A DNA stretch of 64,000 bases. It comes from JAOUJD01 sp963841815 (lineage in GTDB: Bacteria; Pseudomonadota; Gammaproteobacteria; Burkholderiales; Burkholderiaceae_F). The position numbers were made by a program, and so were the translations under genes. Below the pieces are notes generated by a model. The model worked only from the letters and a program-made list of their open reading frames with translations, did not search any database and was not told where the DNA came from. This document shows, piece by piece, positions 10,260 through 17,527 of this stretch (positions within the stretch are counted from its first letter, which is position 1; each line of letters opens with the position of its first letter). The stretch spans positions 186,001 through 250,000 of the forward strand of contig CAWJEE010000011.1 of the NCBI GenBank assembly GCA_963841815.1. The letters run 5' to 3'.

Positions 10260-10817
10260 CTAGTCGGCAAACAGGCGCAGTTCGCTCTGCGCCATCATTT
10301 CCCGGACGCCGTTGGGCAGGTCCGGCGCGGCGACCCGGACGCGCGCCGTGATGCGGAACTTGCGCCAGCGGCTGTCGATGCCGTTGCATCCGGTCGTGTC
10401 CATGCCTGTCGGCGAGATCGGCGGCTGGAGTTCGCAGGTGGCGTCTTCGATGACGCACGCCGGGTCGCCACTCATGCCTGGCACCAGCGCCGTGCCCGGA
10501 AAGTTCAGGGACGTGGCGTCGCTCCAGTTCGCCGCGATTCGCCAGGCCGGTGCCGCGGCCGTCCCGGCGACGTTGACTGTGTTTCGAGGCCGTTCGATGA
10601 CGTGCCACTCGCACCAGCGCAGCGTCGTCTGCACCGCGTTGTCGAGCATCACGGTTTCGCGCACGTTGGCCGCCAGGCGCTCGTCGGTCGCGGTCCGCTT
10701 CATCTGCGCGATCACCAGGCCGGTCAGCACCGTCAGGACCACCAGCACGACCGGCAGGACGACGCCGGACCGTCGTCGCCGCCGTTGAACGATGCGTGTA
10801 CCCGACGATGGCCTCAT
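10260..10817 (-). CDS. pilX: Type IV pilus minor pilin / assembly protein PilX
   Basis: A 185-residue membrane-anchored pilus protein. A basic leader (RRRRRSG) precedes the hydrophobic GVVLPVVLVVLTVLTGLVIA helix, followed by ERLAANVRETVMLDNA, the usual PilX N-domain. There is no Glu at +5, as usual for PilX. The C-terminal half carries four Cys residues. ATG at 10817 lies 14 bp after the pilW stop. Role: minor pilin that nucleates pilus assembly with PilVW and PilY1. Confidence 0.87.
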   Translation of the reverse strand: MRPSSGTRIVQRRRRRSGVVLPVVLVVLTVLTGLVIAQMKRTATDERLAANVRETVMLDNAVQTTLRWCEWHVIERPRNTVNVAGTAAAPAWRIAANWSDATSLNFPGTALVPGMSGDPACVIEDATCELQPPISPTGMDTTGCNGIDSRWRKFRITARVRVAAPDLPNGVREMMAQSELRLFAD

Positions 10818-10831
10818 GGTTGCCTCGGAGA

Positions 10832-11836
10832 TCACAGGGCGATGGACGGCGCGCCGGTCGCCTGCGAGCGAATCGTGAAGGTCTCGATGAAGGTGCGCCG
10901 AATCCGACCGTCGCTTGCAGCCTCGGACAGCGTCGTGCCTGCCGTTGCCTCGGCCATGGTCCGCGGGCAACGTGTCGCCGCGGCGTCCGCGCTTCGACTG
11001 GCGGTCCCTCGCTCCCGCGTCGCCACCGTGATGCAGAAGACCACGGCCACCACGTGCTTCCACGGGTCCGCCGGTGAACCAGCCGCCGCCGCGTTGATCC
11101 AGGCGGCATCGCGAACCGTCCCTCCCAGCGGCACGTAGTTCGTCAGGTTGCCGACCGCCAGCGCAAAGCCCGCGTCGTCGAAACGATAGAAAGCGCGAAA
11201 GTCGATCACGTCGCTGGCAATGGGCGCCGGGCTGCCGGGATTGCCGTTGCCGTGGCACCGCAGTACCGCGCCCGCTGGATCGAGCGCGAAGGCGCTCTGC
11301 ACGAGGCGGCGCTGGATGCTCGCGCCCGCGCGCGCGGTTGCTGCCTGCGTCGGCGTGTCCTGCATCGCGTTCGAGGCGCCCAGGCAATCGGGCAGCGCGG
11401 AGTTCGTGAGGTGCGCGACGTCCATCGGGACGAGGGCATAGCGTCCCTGGAACCGCAGCATCACCTGGTCGCCCGGCGCGCTGCCGATGCAGGAGTAGTC
11501 GGGCGCAAGCACGTTGAAGGCATCGGCGAAGCGACTGCCTGTGCATCCCCGCACCGTCGGCCCCTCGAACAGCGTCTGCCCCTGCGCCGAGTGATCGGAG
11601 CCGACGATCTCGCCGTAGCCGGCGGCCTTGATCGCCTCCCCGATCGCCGCCATGACCACGCGGGCCGTCTCTTCCGCGCTGCCCGCCTGCTGCGCCACGC
11701 GCGACACGCCCCTCGACGACAGATACAAGGCGCCGACTCCTGCCATCAGCACAAGTCCGATCGCGATTGCGATGGCGAGCTCGACCAGCGTCCGGCCCAG
11801 CTGCCGCATCACCATGCCGGCTGCGCCTCGGATCAT
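10832..11836 (-). CDS. pilW: Type IV pilus minor pilin PilW
   Basis: A 334-residue minor pilin. Leader ends at Gly before RTLVELAIAIAIGLVL, the form common in betaproteobacterial PilW (Arg at +1, Glu at +5). The remainder is a long head with several cysteines and the PilW-typical phrase DFRAFYRFDDAG. ATG at 11836 overlaps the pilV stop as ATGA; a second ATG (MVMRQLG) follows 7 codons later and may be the real start. It lies in a tight pilV-pilW-pilX-pilY1-pilE run. Confidence 0.87.
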   Translation of the reverse strand: MIRGAAGMVMRQLGRTLVELAIAIAIGLVLMAGVGALYLSSRGVSRVAQQAGSAEETARVVMAAIGEAIKAAGYGEIVGSDHSAQGQTLFEGPTVRGCTGSRFADAFNVLAPDYSCIGSAPGDQVMLRFQGRYALVPMDVAHLTNSALPDCLGASNAMQDTPTQAATARAGASIQRRLVQSAFALDPAGAVLRCHGNGNPGSPAPIASDVIDFRAFYRFDDAGFALAVGNLTNYVPLGGTVRDAAWINAAAAGSPADPWKHVVAVVFCITVATRERGTASRSADAAATRCPRTMAEATAGTTLSEAASDGRIRRTFIETFTIRSQATGAPSIAL

Positions 11837-12339
11837 GGAAACACCCGGGTCCGGTAACAGCGATACCCGGCTGGAAGAACGACGCCGCCCGCCGTCAAGG
11901 CATCGCACACCGCGTCGCTCGCCGCGGCGTGCGGCTCGGGCCAGGCCACCGCGACGGCGATCCCGCTTCGACTCGCCGCGTCCCACTTGAGATACGCCGC
12001 GGCGCCCGGAATGCGGCGACGAAGTTCGATCCGCCACTCGTCGAGGTCGCGCGCAGCCACCTGCGCGCTCGTGCACGGCGCGGCGCAGGTCGGCGCGGTC
12101 GACGGCGCATCAGCCGACGTGTCGAAGCTGAGCGCATAGCGCCCGGCCAGGAACGCGAGGTGGTTCGCGCGCATCCGCTCTGCGAGCTGCGCCACCAGCT
12201 CGGCGGCCTGCCTGCGATGGAAGGCGTCGTTCTGGACGCTCAGGGCTCGCGCCTGCAGGCCAAGAAGGCCAAGCATCCCGAAGGCGACGATGGTGAGCGC
12301 CACCAGGATCTCGATCATTGAAAGCCCGCGCTCGTTCAT
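11833..12339 (-). CDS. pilV: Type IV pilus modification protein / minor pilin PilV
   Basis: A 168-residue minor pilin with a prepilin leader ending ERG before LSMIEILVALTIVAFG (Glu at +5), then a helix typical of PilV ending LGLQARAL. The C-terminal half contains paired Cys (TCAAPC, VCDAL, RCYRT). ATG at 12339 is preceded by AAGGGGGCACG; the same sequence plus ATG is found inside the upstream repeat array, so the pilV initiation region looks like the source or last unit of that array. Stop overlaps pilW. Confidence 0.88.
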   Translation of the reverse strand: MNERGLSMIEILVALTIVAFGMLGLLGLQARALSVQNDAFHRRQAAELVAQLAERMRANHLAFLAGRYALSFDTSADAPSTAPTCAAPCTSAQVAARDLDEWRIELRRRIPGAAAYLKWDAASRSGIAVAVAWPEPHAAASDAVCDALTAGGVVLPAGYRCYRTRVFP

Positions 12340-12395
12340 CGTGCCCCCTTGGCGCCCGAGCGAGTCGCGAAGCGAGTCGCGATCCTGAGACTGCC

Positions 12396-12417
12396 GTCCG
12401 CGCATGCATGCGCGGAC
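12396..12417. repeat. 22-bp perfect palindrome in the fimT-pilV gap
   Basis: GTCCGCGCATG followed by its exact reverse complement. It lies inside the second unit of the repeat array upstream of pilV, next to an 11-bp direct repeat (GCGAGTCGCGA at 12360 and 12372). It could form a cruciform or RNA hairpin; no U-tract follows. Confidence 0.85.
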
Positions 12418-12421
12418 GCGG

Positions 12422-12462
12422 CGGCCGGTCGGCATGCCGCAGGGCATGCCGACGCACCGGCC
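12422..12462. repeat. Long imperfect inverted repeat in the fimT-pilV gap
   Basis: CGGCCGG + TCGGCATGCC, a 4-nt loop GCAG, then GGCATGCCGA + CCGGCCG with a 4-nt bulge. It would form a stem of about 17 bp in RNA of either strand. No T-run follows, so it is not a classic terminator. Confidence 0.8.
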
Positions 12463-12482
12463 GCCGTCCCCCCAAGGGGAGC

Positions 12483-12512
12483 GAGCGCTTCGGAGCGGCC
12501 GTGCGCGCTCAT
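12483..12512 (-). repeat. 30-bp REP-like dispersed repeat, copy 1
   Basis: Read leftward: ATGAGCGCGCACGGCCGCTC followed by CGAAGCGCTC. Ends form an inverted repeat GAGCGC/GCGCTC around a CGGCCG core. Preceded by a purine-rich AAGGGGGCACG, like a ribosome binding site, and followed by CTCCCCTTGGGG. The same 30 bp recurs at 12555-12584, 60996-61025 (GTG variant) and 61056-61085. Confidence 0.9.
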
Positions 12513-12554
12513 CGTGCCCCCTTGGCGCTGCTCGCCGTCCCCCCAAGGGGGAGC

Positions 12555-12584
12555 GAGCGCTTCGGAGCGGCCGTGCGCGCTCAT
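12555..12584 (-). repeat. 30-bp REP-like dispersed repeat, copy 2 (contains the fimT stop)
   Basis: Identical to copy 1, offset by 72 bp. Its first bases ATGA contain the fimT stop TGA (12583-12581), so the repeat begins exactly at the 3' end of fimT. Followed by a CCCCCTTGGGGGG palindrome. Confidence 0.9.
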
Positions 12585-13174
12585 GCGCAGGCACCCGCGA
12601 CCGGGCGCTTGACCGTGATGCGTCCGGTGACGACCGCCACGACCACGCACCGGGCGGCACCGGTGAGCGCCGCATTCGCCGGGTCGCGGTAGTCGATGCT
12701 GAACGTGCCGGCACTCGACGCGGCGGTGCCGTGACGGTCGTACGCCACCGCCGCGCCAGGGAGGTTGCCGGCCACCACGAGGCGCGTGTTTCCCGTTCCA
12801 GCCGCGGGCTGGCGCTGCAGGACCGCGTCGACCCCGTTCTGGTAGGTCCCGGCGGCGGTCGAGCCCCGCTTCTCGAACATGACCCAACCCGACGCCCAGT
12901 CTCCGGCCGCATAGCCGAGCCCCGCAGCGTTGCTGCACCTGATCGCCGGCTCGGCGGCGTAGGGATCGAGCGAGCGGCAGACCGACACCACGGCGCTGCG
13001 CCGGACCGCCTCGGAGCGCGCGCGTTCGAACGCCGCGACCATGGTGTCCGCGGTGTTCGTGGTTCGCGAGGAGGCGATGAACCAGGAAAGGGACGGCACC
13101 GCGCCGGCGACCAGGATCGCCGCAATCGTCAGGACGACGAGCAGTTCGACCAGGGTGAAGCCGCGCGACCGCAT
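12581..13174 (-). CDS. fimT: GspH/FimT family pseudopilin
   Basis: A 197-residue prepilin-like protein: leader MRSRG, cleavage before FTLVELLVVLTIAAIL (Glu at +5), then a GspH-type head with CRSLDPYAAEPAIRC and a DWASGWVMFEK motif diagnostic for FimT/GspH. First gene of the minor-pilin cluster. ATG at 13174. 192 bp separate it from the tyrA stop; this gap holds a CCCGAC-AGGT-GTCGGG hairpin near 13320 and no recognised promoter. Its stop codon is embedded in the dispersed 30-bp repeat. Confidence 0.87.
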   Translation of the reverse strand: MRSRGFTLVELLVVLTIAAILVAGAVPSLSWFIASSRTTNTADTMVAAFERARSEAVRRSAVVSVCRSLDPYAAEPAIRCSNAAGLGYAAGDWASGWVMFEKRGSTAAGTYQNGVDAVLQRQPAAGTGNTRLVVAGNLPGAAVAYDRHGTAASSAGTFSIDYRDPANAALTGAARCVVVAVVTGRITVKRPVAGACA

Positions 13175-13366
13175 CGATCCCTCTCTCCGCCGTGAACCGG
13201 CCGGGCGCGGGCGCGCCCGGCCGCCGTGCATCACGCGGCGAGAACCGATCGCTCTGCTTCAGCGAACGCGCCTCGCCGTCCGGACCGCCAGTGTCCCGGG
13301 ATTGGATCGGTTGTTCGAGCCCGACAGGTGTCGGGTGGGCCGGGGAGCCGCCGAAGGAGGCGGGCG

Positions 13367-14233
13367 TTACTCGGCGTCGAGGCGCGGCGCGTGCGTGCGC
13401 CGGCACTCGGCCGCCGCGCGGAAAACCGCTTCGATGGCATCGCCGTCGCCGGCGTCGAGCGCGGTCTGCAGCTCGTCGAGAAGCGCCCGGTAACCGCGCA
13501 GTTCAACGACCAGCGCCTCGCGATTCGCGACGCAGACGTCGCGCCACATGCGCGGACTCGATGCGGCGATGCGCGTGAAGTCGCGAAATCCCGCGCCGGC
13601 CTTGGACAGCTTGCTGTCGGCGTCGTCCTCGCGCGCGATCTGCGCGACGAGCGCGAACGCAAGCAGGTGCGGCAGGTGACTGACCGCCGCGAAGACACGG
13701 TCGTGCTCCTGCGCGTCCATGCGCTCGACGCGCGCGCCGAGGCGCCGCCACAGGCCCTCGACGCGCTCCGTTGCGGCGGGGTCGGTCTCGGCAACGGGAG
13801 TGGCGATGAAGAGCTTGCCGTCGAACAGGCGCGCCTCCGACGACTCGACCCCGGGGCGTTCCCGCCCCGCGATCGGGTGGCCCGGCACGAAGCGCATGAA
13901 GTGAGCGCCGAGTTCCGCACGGGCCGCCGTGACGACGCTCCCTTTCGTGCTGCCGACGTCGGTCACGATCGCGTCGGCACGCAAGTGAGGCGCGATTGCC
14001 TTCATCGTGGCCGCCATCGCGCCGACCGGAACAGCGAGCATCACCAGGTCGGCCTGCCTCACCGCCGCTGCCGCGGAGTCGGCGGCCGAGGTGATGGCGC
14101 CGAGGCGGAGCGCCGCGGACAGCGCCCCCGCATCCGCATCGAATCCGGCGACGCTCGTCACCGCGCCGGCAGACAGCGCCGCGCGTGCGAACGAGCCGCC
14201 GATCAGGCCGACGCCGATCAGCGCGAGCTTCAC
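13367..14233 (-). CDS. tyrA: Prephenate dehydrogenase
   Basis: NAD(P)-dependent conversion of prephenate to 4-hydroxyphenylpyruvate for tyrosine. The 288-residue protein opens with the dinucleotide-binding LALIGVGLIGGSFARA, then DVGSTKGSV, the substrate-site FVPGHPIAGRE and the helix EHDRVFAAVSHLPHLLAF. GTG at 14233 overlaps the hisC stop (GTGA). No ACT or chorismate mutase domain is present, so it is a monofunctional enzyme. Normally followed by aroA in this gene order; here the pilin cluster intervenes. Confidence 0.94.
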   Translation of the reverse strand: MKLALIGVGLIGGSFARAALSAGAVTSVAGFDADAGALSAALRLGAITSAADSAAAAVRQADLVMLAVPVGAMAATMKAIAPHLRADAIVTDVGSTKGSVVTAARAELGAHFMRFVPGHPIAGRERPGVESSEARLFDGKLFIATPVAETDPAATERVEGLWRRLGARVERMDAQEHDRVFAAVSHLPHLLAFALVAQIAREDDADSKLSKAGAGFRDFTRIAASSPRMWRDVCVANREALVVELRGYRALLDELQTALDAGDGDAIEAVFRAAAECRRTHAPRLDAE

Positions 14234-15351
14234 GAGCGCGCGGCAGCGAGCGCGCCGGGCAGCGCGTCGAGGAAGCGCCGGTTCTCCCCGGGCAGGCCGA
14301 TCGACACGCGCAGCCACTCGGGCAGCTGGTAGTTCGCCACGGGACGCACGATCACGCCGCGCTTCAGCAGCTCCTGGTAGACGCGCGCGGCCGGTCCGAC
14401 CTTCACCAGCACGAAGTTGCCGTAGCTCGGCACGTACTCGAGGCCGAGGGCCTCGAACGCCTGCGTCAGCTGCTGCAGGCCGCTCAGGTTCAGCGCATAG
14501 CTGCGCGCGAGGAAATCCTCGTCGGCGAGCGCCGCGACCGCGGCGGCCTGCGCGGCGGCGTTCACGTTGAACGGCTGCCGCACGCGGTTCAGCAGGTCCG
14601 TCAGCGCCGGCTGCGCGATGCCGTACCCGACGCGCAGGCCCGCGAGGCCGAACGCCTTCGAGAACGTGCGCGACACCAGCAGATTCGGGTGGCGCCGGAC
14701 CCAGGCCACGGAATCGGTGCGCAGCTCCGGACGCAGGTATTCGTTGTACGCCTCGTCGAGCACGACGACGACACGCGACGGCACGCGTTGCAGGAACGAT
14801 TCAATCGCGGCTGCCGGCAGGTACGTTCCGGTCGGGTTGTTGGGGTTGGCGACGTAGATCAGCGCCGTGTCCTCGGCGACCGCCGCCGCCATCGCTTCGA
14901 GATCGTGTCCGAGCGCGCGCGCCGGAACCACGATGGCCCGCGCGCCGCGCGCCTGGGTGGCGAGGGCATAGACCGCGAACGAATGCTGCGCATAGATGCA
15001 GCTGCGGCCCGATGCCAGCACCGCCGCGGCGGCGAGTTCGAGGATGTCGTTGCTGCCGTTGCCGAGCGTGATCCAGTCGAGCGGCACGTTGAACTTCGCG
15101 GCCAACGCCGCCTTCAGCGCGAAGCCGTTGGAGTCCGGGTAGCGGCCGAGGTCCTCAATGGCCGCGACCATCGCCTTGCGGGCCGTCTCCGGCATGCCGA
15201 GCGGGTTCTCGTTCGACGCGAGTTTCACGATGGCGGCCGGATCGAGCCCGAACTCGCGCGCCAGTTCCTCGATCGGCTTGCCCGCCTGGTAGGGCGCGAT
15301 CGCCCGGATGTGCTCGGGCGCAGGCAGTTCGTTCACGGCATTCGTCGCCAT
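14230..15351 (-). CDS. hisC: Histidinol-phosphate / aromatic aminotransferase (HisC2 type)
   Basis: PLP class I/II aminotransferase. The 373-residue product has the substrate-side KLASNENPLG, NPNNPTGT, DEAYNEY, the PLP lysine in SRTFSKAFGLAGLRVGY and a C-terminal LRVSIG. Lying between pheA and tyrA, it probably transaminates aromatic keto acids as well as, or instead of, imidazole acetol phosphate. ATG at 15351 (MATNAVNEL) is preferred; GTG at 15357 is an alternative. Ten bp separate it from the pheA stop. Confidence 0.93.
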   Translation of the reverse strand: MATNAVNELPAPEHIRAIAPYQAGKPIEELAREFGLDPAAIVKLASNENPLGMPETARKAMVAAIEDLGRYPDSNGFALKAALAAKFNVPLDWITLGNGSNDILELAAAAVLASGRSCIYAQHSFAVYALATQARGARAIVVPARALGHDLEAMAAAVAEDTALIYVANPNNPTGTYLPAAAIESFLQRVPSRVVVVLDEAYNEYLRPELRTDSVAWVRRHPNLLVSRTFSKAFGLAGLRVGYGIAQPALTDLLNRVRQPFNVNAAAQAAAVAALADEDFLARSYALNLSGLQQLTQAFEALGLEYVPSYGNFVLVKVGPAARVYQELLKRGVIVRPVANYQLPEWLRVSIGLPGENRRFLDALPGALAAARS

Positions 15352-15361
15352 CGTCACTCCG

Positions 15362-16453
15362 TCATTGCTCGGCCGGATACGAACCCAGGCACTTGTAGAA
15401 CGCGCACTCTTTCTGCAGTTCGCCGAGCGCGGCCGCGACCTTCGGGTCGTCGGCGTGGCCCTCGACGTCGACGTAGAAGTAGTACTCCCAGGTGCCGACG
15501 CGAGCCGGCCGCGACTCCAGGCGCGACATCGACACGTTGTGCGAAGCCAGCGGCTTGAGCATGTGAAACACCGCGCCGGCGCGATTCGGCACCGACAGGA
15601 TCAGCGACGTCTTGTCGCGCGCCGGAGAAGCGGACGGCTGCGTCGTCTGGGCGCCGAGCACGACAAAGCGGGTCCGGTTGTTCGGATCGTCCTGGATGTG
15701 CGCCGCGACCGTGTGCAGCCCGAAGCGCTGCGCCGCGCGTTCGCCGGCGATCGCGGCCACCGTCGCGTCCTCCGAGGCCATGCGCGCCGCCTCGCCGTTG
15801 CTGGCGACCGCCTGCCGCTCGACCGACGGCCAGTGCTGGTTGAGCCAGCCGGTGCACTGCGCGAGCGCCTGGGAGTGGGCGCAGATCCGCGTGACGCGTT
15901 CCATGGACCCGGACCGCGTCAGCAGGTTGTGGTGCACGGGCACCGACACCTCACCCAGCACGTGCAGCGGCGTGGCGAGCAGCAGGTCGAGCGTCCGGCT
16001 CACCGCGCCCTCGGACGAGTTCTCCACCGGGACGATGCCGAAGTCGGCGCCGCCGGCTTCCGTCGCACGGAACACCTCGTCGATCGTCGTGCACGGCAAT
16101 CCGTTCACGCTCATGCCGAACTGCTTCTGCATCGCTGTCTCGGAGAACGTGCCCGACGGGCCGAGGAAGGCCACCGTCAGCTCGCGCTCGAGCGCGCGGC
16201 AGGCGGACATCACCTCGCGGAAGATGTTCGACAGCGCGACCTCGCCGAGCGGACCCGCGCTCTTCGCCGCGACCTTGCGCAGCACCTCGGCCTCGCGCTC
16301 GGGGCGGAACACCGGCGCACCGACCTCGTGCTTGATGCGGCCCACCTCGCTGGCCACGCGGGCACGCTCGTTCAGCAGTTCGACCAGCCTGCCGTCGATG
16401 GCGTCGATGGCATCGCGCAGCGGCTTGAGCCGATCGTCGAGGGAATCAGCCAT
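15362..16453 (-). CDS. pheA: Bifunctional chorismate mutase / prephenate dehydratase
   Basis: Chorismate to prephenate to phenylpyruvate. In 363 residues: an AroQ-type chorismate mutase helix bundle (about 1-90, with LNERARVASEVGRIK), a prephenate dehydratase domain (about 93-275; VAFLGPSGTFSE, PVENSSEGAVSRTLDLL, NRTRFVVLG), and a C-terminal ACT domain (about 285-360, with the ESRPARVGTWEYYFYVD Phe-binding region). ATG at 16453, overlapping the serC 3' end by 8 bp. Likely feedback-inhibited by phenylalanine through the ACT domain. Confidence 0.96.
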   Translation of the reverse strand: MADSLDDRLKPLRDAIDAIDGRLVELLNERARVASEVGRIKHEVGAPVFRPEREAEVLRKVAAKSAGPLGEVALSNIFREVMSACRALERELTVAFLGPSGTFSETAMQKQFGMSVNGLPCTTIDEVFRATEAGGADFGIVPVENSSEGAVSRTLDLLLATPLHVLGEVSVPVHHNLLTRSGSMERVTRICAHSQALAQCTGWLNQHWPSVERQAVASNGEAARMASEDATVAAIAGERAAQRFGLHTVAAHIQDDPNNRTRFVVLGAQTTQPSASPARDKTSLILSVPNRAGAVFHMLKPLASHNVSMSRLESRPARVGTWEYYFYVDVEGHADDPKVAAALGELQKECAFYKCLGSYPAEQ

Positions 16454-17525
16454 GGCGGCGCTCGAAGTTCTGCATGAAGTCGACCAGCGCGCGCACTCCT
16501 TCGAGCGGCATGGCGTTGTAGATCGACGCGCGCATGCCGCCGACCAGCCGGTGGCCCTTCAGCTGGACCAGGCCGTGCTGCTCGGCCTCCTTCAGGAAAG
16601 CGCCATCCAGCTTCGAATCGGCGAGCGAGAACGGCACGTTCATGCGCGAGCGGTCGCGCCTGTCGATGCGGTTCGAGTAGAAGCCGGAGCGATCGATCGT
16701 GTTGTACAGCAGCGTCGCCTTCTCGATGTTTCGGCGCTCGATGCCTTCGACGCCTCCCTGGGCCAGCAGCCACTTCAGCACCAGGTGCGCGACGTAGACG
16801 GAATACGTCGGCGGCGTGTTGTACATGGAGTGCGCCTCGGCGTACGTCCGGTAGTCGAGCATCGTCGGCCAGCGCGGCGAGCAGCGGCCGACGAGGTCGT
16901 TGCGCACGATCACCAGAGTCAGGCCGGCCGGCCCGAAGTTCTTCTGCGCGCCGGCGTAGATGACGCCGAACTTCGACACGTCGAGCGGGCGCGACAGGAA
17001 GTGCGACGACATGTCGGCGACCAGCGGGACGTCGCCCGTGTCGGGGATGTACGAGAACTCCAGCCCGTTGATGGTCTCGTTGGAGCAGTAGTGAACGAAC
17101 GCGGCCGAGGCATCGAGCTTCAGCTCGGACTGGCCCGGCACGACATTGCGGCCACTGGCGGCGTTGTCCGCGACCACGTTGACGTTGCAGAAGCGGCGCG
17201 CTTCCTCGGCGGCCTTCTCGGACCAGATGCCGCTCAGCAGGTAGTCGGCGTTGGTCTTCGGACCGAGCAGGTTGAGGGGCACCATGGCGAACTGCAGGTG
17301 CGCTCCGCCCTGCAGGAGCAGCACGCTGTAGTTGTCCGGGATGGCGAGCAGCGACCGCAGCAACTGTTCGGTCTCCTCGATGATCGACGTGAACTCCGGG
17401 CTGCGGTGGCTCGTCTCCATGATGGAGTAGCCCTTGCCGTGCCACGAGAGCATTTCCTCGCCGGCCTGCCGCAACACCTCCTCGGGCAGCTTGGCCGGGC
17501 CCGACGAGAAGTTGTAGACGCGCAT
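16446..17525 (-). CDS. serC: Phosphoserine aminotransferase
   Basis: PLP enzyme of serine and pyridoxal phosphate synthesis. The 359-residue product starts MRVYNFSSGPAKLPEEVL, carries LLLQGGAHLQFA, HYCSNETINGLEF, the PLP lysine in YAGAQKNFGPAG and a C-terminal GGMRASIYNAM. Length is typical. ATG at 17525 follows the gyrA stop by only 2 bp. Forms the conserved gyrA-serC-pheA run. Confidence 0.97.
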   Translation of the reverse strand: MRVYNFSSGPAKLPEEVLRQAGEEMLSWHGKGYSIMETSHRSPEFTSIIEETEQLLRSLLAIPDNYSVLLLQGGAHLQFAMVPLNLLGPKTNADYLLSGIWSEKAAEEARRFCNVNVVADNAASGRNVVPGQSELKLDASAAFVHYCSNETINGLEFSYIPDTGDVPLVADMSSHFLSRPLDVSKFGVIYAGAQKNFGPAGLTLVIVRNDLVGRCSPRWPTMLDYRTYAEAHSMYNTPPTYSVYVAHLVLKWLLAQGGVEGIERRNIEKATLLYNTIDRSGFYSNRIDRRDRSRMNVPFSLADSKLDGAFLKEAEQHGLVQLKGHRLVGGMRASIYNAMPLEGVRALVDFMQNFERRHG

Positions 17526-17527
17526 CG

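Noticed and set aside
12340..12580. CRISPR array
   Set aside because: Repeats are too few, unequal in spacing and lack unique spacers; no cas genes in the window.
12336..13406. Repeated MSAHGRSEALAP peptide in a frame through the fimT-pilV gap
   Set aside because: Produced by the 30-bp repeats read in one frame and running through fimT out of frame; kept as a repeat, not a gene.
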